In this document: positions 61,108 through 64,000 of the stretch, in pieces
Numbering within the stretch: position 1 is the stretch's first letter
Layout: every line of letters begins with the position of its first letter
Assembly: GCF_013304735.1 (NCBI RefSeq)
Contig: NZ_JAAITI010000008.1
Coordinates: 1 to 64,000 of the forward strand
Source: Blautia luti
GTDB lineage: Bacteria; Bacillota; Clostridia; Lachnospirales; Lachnospiraceae
DNA: 64,000 nucleotides
Reading direction: 5' to 3'
Position numbers and translations under genes: made by a program
Notes under the pieces: model-generated
Seen by the model: only the letters and a program-made list of their open reading frames with translations
Databases searched by the model: none
What the model was told of the DNA's origin: nothing

Positions 61108-61791
61108 ATGGCAAAGATCAAAGTAATCAAAAAAAATGACGAGTATTCTTCTGACTATAAAGTAGGAGATATCCTGGAGGTAACAGGAACCTGGTACGGC
61201 GGGTTTAACGTAAACAGTGTAACTGGAATTCCGTTGTGCCTGGATAAAGATGAATGTGAGGAGATTCTGGAAAAAACAGATCTTTCCCATGAAGAATATG
61301 AAGAGGCTGCATCCTACTGGAAGAAAAAAGACGCAGAAAGTGTAAAGCTGGATGAAGCGAAGCTGAAGAAAGCAGTGGAAGAGTATATTCTGGCAAATAA
61401 AACCTGTGCACTGGCAACGGGTGCGGGAGAGTTTGTGCGCTGCACACCTATCGAGTATACGTATCATCATGGTGCATTCTGGATGTTTTCCGAAGGCGGC
61501 GAGAAGTTTGCCGCACTGGAAAAGAATAAGAATGTGTGTCTGGCCATTTTTGATAAATATGAGGGCTTTGGCAAACTGAAGGGAATGCAGGTGACAGGAG
61601 AGGCAGAGCTTGTGGCACCGTTTTCTGATGAGTATAATGCAGCGGCAGAGTTTCGGAAGATCCCGCTGGATGCGCTGAAAAAAATGCCGCATACCATGAA
61701 CCTGATCAAGGTGCAGCCGAAGAAGATTGAGTTTCTGAATTCTGATTTTAAGAAAGATGGTGCAGATTCCAGACAGATGCTGGAATTCTGA
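61108..61791 (+). CDS. Pyridoxamine 5'-phosphate oxidase-like flavoprotein with N-terminal domain
   Basis: 227 residues from ATG 61108 (CAGGAGG upstream). Residues ~1-55 are a small beta-rich domain (KIKVIKKNDEYSSDYKVGDI, GTWYGGFNVNSVTG). Residues ~90-227 are a split-barrel PNPOx-like domain (YILANKTCALATGAGEFVRC, TPIEYTYHHGAFWMFSEGGE, GFGKLKGMQVTGEAEL), expected to bind FMN or a related cofactor. Enzymatic substrate unknown. 22 bases after ecfT. Confidence 0.8.
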   Translation: MAKIKVIKKNDEYSSDYKVGDILEVTGTWYGGFNVNSVTGIPLCLDKDECEEILEKTDLSHEEYEEAASYWKKKDAESVKLDEAKLKKAVEEYILANKTCALATGAGEFVRCTPIEYTYHHGAFWMFSEGGEKFAALEKNKNVCLAIFDKYEGFGKLKGMQVTGEAELVAPFSDEYNAAAEFRKIPLDALKKMPHTMNLIKVQPKKIEFLNSDFKKDGADSRQMLEF

Positions 61792-61861
61792 GAAGAAAGC
61801 TTGTGATTTTGCGAACAGCAGTGTTCAATGTTTACAGTACATATGTTGTTCGCAGTACAAA

Positions 61862-61890
61862 TTGATTTCAACACAGTATTGTGCTAAAAT
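61862..61890 (+). promoter_or_regulatory. Promoter of the nitroreductase gene
   Basis: TTGATT (61862-61867), 17 bases, TAAAAT (61885-61890). Confidence 0.65.
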
Positions 61891-61990
61891 TATTTCATGA
61901 AAAATATGAACATATAAATCAGCATACCAATAACCGCAGAACTTAATAATGATTACACAAATTCTGCATCACCAGACGAGGAGGATCAAT

Positions 61991-62527
61991 ATGGAATTTC
62001 AGAAACTGATCGAAGAGAGAAGAACCATCCGTAAATACAGCCCGGAGGGAAAGATCACAAAAGATGAGCTGCTTACCATAATCAGGGCGGCGCAGGAAGC
62101 ACCTAGCTGGAAGAACTCCCAGACAGGAAGATATTACTGTGTGACATCTGAAGATATGGTAGAGAAGATCAGCAAAGAATGCCTTCCGGAAATGAACCAG
62201 CCCAAGGCAGAGAATGCGGCTCTGATCATTACTACTTTTGTACAGAACCGTTCCGGTTTCCAGAAAGACGGTACACCGGATAATGAACTTGGAAATGGCT
62301 GGGGCTGCTATGATCTGGGACTTCAGAATGAGAACCTGGTTCTTAAAGCATGGGAGCTTGGTTATGGAACTGTGATCATGGGACTCCGTACAGCAGATAA
62401 GCTCCGTGAGATTCTTTCCATTCCGGAAACAGAGACCGTAGTTGCAGTGATTGCAATCGGAAAAGCAGCAGAGGAGCCTGCACGCCCGAAACGTAAAGAT
62501 GTGGAAGACATTGTGAAATTCTTTTAA
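61991..62527 (+). CDS. Nitroreductase-family flavoprotein
   Basis: 178 residues from ATG 61991 (GAGGAGG upstream). The start EFQKLIEERRTIRKYSPEGK has the FMN-phosphate-binding Arg pair; QEAPSWKNSQTGRYYCVTSE and ELGYGTVIMGLRTADKLREI complete the family signature. NAD(P)H-dependent reduction of nitro or quinone-type compounds; native substrate unknown. Confidence 0.92.
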   Translation: MEFQKLIEERRTIRKYSPEGKITKDELLTIIRAAQEAPSWKNSQTGRYYCVTSEDMVEKISKECLPEMNQPKAENAALIITTFVQNRSGFQKDGTPDNELGNGWGCYDLGLQNENLVLKAWELGYGTVIMGLRTADKLREILSIPETETVVAVIAIGKAAEEPARPKRKDVEDIVKFF

Positions 62528-62605
62528 CCGAATCAGGGAAGTCCTTTTCGGGATTGCGAATATCCGCTTGACACAACAGAAATCATAATAGAAATCATAA
62601 CAGAA

Positions 62606-62641
62606 ATGCCCGGTACATGCGAAAATGTCCGGGTATTTTTC
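62606..62641 (+). terminator. Terminator after the nitroreductase gene
   Basis: ATGCCCGG-T-ACAT / ATGTCCGGGTAT stem followed by TTTTT. Confidence 0.85.
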
Positions 62642-62810
62642 AACAGAAATTAAAGAGCAAAATGGACTAAAAAACATTGCCGGAAGAAGTGAATTCTGTT
62701 ATCCTGTAAGAAGACAGAAATCAACGATCATTCAAAAATCTTACAAAGGATAAACATAAATCGCAGAGAAAAAAGCAATACACCAAAAGCAAGGGAGGTT
62801 TTTAATCAAT

Positions 62811-63833
62811 ATGCAGATCATACATGAGAACGAATACGAAGAAACTATGAAAAATACCGTAGAGCCATATCTGTCAGCCCGGAGAAGAGAACTATATGTA
62901 CCGGGAGCAGACTACCCATTTCGCAACGAAAACAAACGGATCACAGGTAAGATCCACATGCTGCAGTATCTGTCTGATGCGCCAAAAGGTGTGGTGGTCA
63001 TCAGTCACGGTTTTACAGAATCCGCGGCGAAATACGATGAAGTGGCCTACTATTTTCTGAAAGAAGGCTACCACGTGTATATTCCGGAGCATTGCGGTCA
63101 TGGCCGAAGCTATCGCCTTACTGCAGATCCGTCTCTGGTCCACATCGATACATGGAGACGATATATCCGCGATTTCCTGAAAGCATGCCGCTACATAAAA
63201 AAAGCTCACCCGGATCTGCCAATGGATCTTTTTGCCCATTCCATGGGAGGCGCTATTGGCGGTATTGCGGCAGTCTGGGAGCCGGACTGGTTTCACAAAG
63301 TAATTCTTTCCTCCCCGATGATCCGGCCTCTTACCGGAAATGTTCCGTGGCCTGCAGCCACCGGAATCGCTCTGGAGAAGTGCATTCTGGGAAAAGATGA
63401 AGAATACGTAGCAGGCAAAAAACCATACGATGGCGGCGGTTCTTTTGAGACAAGTTCCGCAACATCAAAACCAAGATATGAGCGTTACAAAAATCTCCGC
63501 GCAGAGCACAAAGAACTCCAGACCTGGTCTCCGTCCTACGGCTGGCTCTGGGCTTCCGCAGAGATGAGCTGGTATCTGCGTCTTTACGGCTGGAAAAAGT
63601 ATACGGCACCAATGCTGCTCATCCAGGCCCAGACCGAAGATCTAGTGTCTGTCCGTGCCCTGAAGAATTTTGCCGGAAAGATCAACCGTCAGGGAAAAAC
63701 CACCTGCGATTATATCCATATGATCGGAACAAAGCATGAGATCTATGGAAGCAGAGGCAAGATCCTGGAGAAATACTGGGGATATATATTTACATTCCTG
63801 GACGATACGGAAAATGATACTGACCACAGATAA
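62811..63833 (+). CDS. Alpha/beta hydrolase, lysophospholipase-like
   Basis: 340 residues with GGGAGG upstream at long spacing. VVISHGFTESAAKYDEVAYY forms the oxyanion region, HVYIPEHCGHGRSYR is typical of monoacylglycerol/lysophospholipases, and the nucleophile elbow is AHSMGGAIGG. A late Asp (TEDLVSVRAL) and His (IGTKHEIYGSRGK) complete the triad. No signal peptide, so cytosolic. Confidence 0.9.
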   Translation: MQIIHENEYEETMKNTVEPYLSARRRELYVPGADYPFRNENKRITGKIHMLQYLSDAPKGVVVISHGFTESAAKYDEVAYYFLKEGYHVYIPEHCGHGRSYRLTADPSLVHIDTWRRYIRDFLKACRYIKKAHPDLPMDLFAHSMGGAIGGIAAVWEPDWFHKVILSSPMIRPLTGNVPWPAATGIALEKCILGKDEEYVAGKKPYDGGGSFETSSATSKPRYERYKNLRAEHKELQTWSPSYGWLWASAEMSWYLRLYGWKKYTAPMLLIQAQTEDLVSVRALKNFAGKINRQGKTTCDYIHMIGTKHEIYGSRGKILEKYWGYIFTFLDDTENDTDHR

Positions 63834-64000
63834 GTATTTTTACTACAGGTGTATCACATATTTGACAACAGGATTGGCAGCTTTTATTCACTTCCTTTCT
63901 TTATCATAGTAAAATTATAAAGCTTTTCTCTTATACATTCGACAGAAAATGTGCTATAATTTGAAGAATCGTCTTTTTTGTACAAACAAACGTACTGACC
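63834..64000 (+). other. Intergenic region with a promoter-like -10
   Basis: No gene to the window end. TATAAT at about 63955 with TTCGAC about 17 bases upstream may start the next gene outside the window. Confidence 0.45.

Noticed and set aside
60225-61130. Minus-strand open frame (301 codons) opposite ecfT
   Set aside because: ecfT has family motifs and coupling to the ATPase gene; the antisense frame has none.

Overview
The window looks like a low-GC, Gram-positive gut anaerobe of the Lachnospiraceae type (inference). The evidence is strong AGGAGG-like ribosome binding sites, SpaA/Cna-B surface protein architecture, Tn916-family and other Firmicutes mobile-element genes, an ECF transporter and TTGACA/TATAAT promoters. 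No rRNA or tRNA gene was seen. Most of the first 54.6 kb is accessory DNA built from nested or adjoining mobile elements. From about 55 kb onward the genes look like ordinary chromosome.

Layout. (1) 1-17.9 kb is the cargo and processing end of an integrative conjugative element: a giant sortase-anchored SpaA-type adhesin cut by the left edge, a DUF5688 protein, small proteins, a 2443-residue ArdC/methylase/SNF2-like helicase with a tnpV gene overprinted in its linker, and a YodL-type protein. (2) 17.9-19.3 kb holds a truncated group II intron sitting directly behind a terminator, followed by a broken gene. (3) 19.3-21.9 kb is a Tn916-like scrap: an RlmN/Cfr-type radical-SAM methyltransferase and a KTR zinc-ribbon protein behind a tet(M)-style attenuation leader, an XRE regulator and a mobC fragment. 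(4) 22-24 kb has an ADP-ribosylglycohydrolase-SseB fusion and a SIMPL protein. (5) 24.1-31.7 kb has a relaxase/MobC pair with an oriT-like stretch, a Nudix protein, an ImmA/XRE/DNA polymerase IV SOS module and two sigma-like regulators.

(6) 31.65-38.19 kb is a redox/persulfide islet bounded by 41-bp direct repeats. The repeats are the 3' end of the preceding sigma-factor gene. The islet carries thioredoxin, rhodanese, CoA-disulfide reductase-rhodanese, a Crp/Fnr regulator, ferredoxin, a NapH-like protein and a DUF134-NifX-like protein. Two of its promoters share the same palindrome at about -41. (7) 38.3-43.7 kb holds an XRE regulator, an AlbA/Schlafen-type ATP-binding protein, an RHH protein, a deoxyribosyltransferase-like possible effector, a KilA-N protein and two excisionase-like genes. 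The second of these is cut off by the next insertion and no integrase follows. (8) 43.7-49.9 kb is a Tn916-type fragment with a lantibiotic-immunity cassette (ABC transporter, lipoprotein, two-component system).

(9) 49.9-54.6 kb lies between 38-bp repeats. It holds an XRE/DUF3169 pair with triple operators, a macro-domain gene frameshifted at a G8 run, an ADP-ribosylglycohydrolase-VWA fusion and a further XRE regulator. (10) 54.7-64 kb is chromosome-like: HicB-like protein, RsmJ-like methyltransferase, an unrecognised protein with a kinase-like motif, DMT exporter, complete ECF transporter (S, A-A fusion, T) behind a structured leader, flavin/nitroreductase-type proteins and a lysophospholipase-like hydrolase.

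The theme that stands out is ADP-ribose chemistry on mobile DNA. There are two ADP-ribosylglycohydrolases fused to different partners (SseB and VWA), both preceded by the same hairpin element 100 bp upstream, together with a macro-domain protein, a Nudix hydrolase and a deoxyribosyltransferase-like protein. A second theme is the self-contained, apparently co-regulated sulfur/redox islet.
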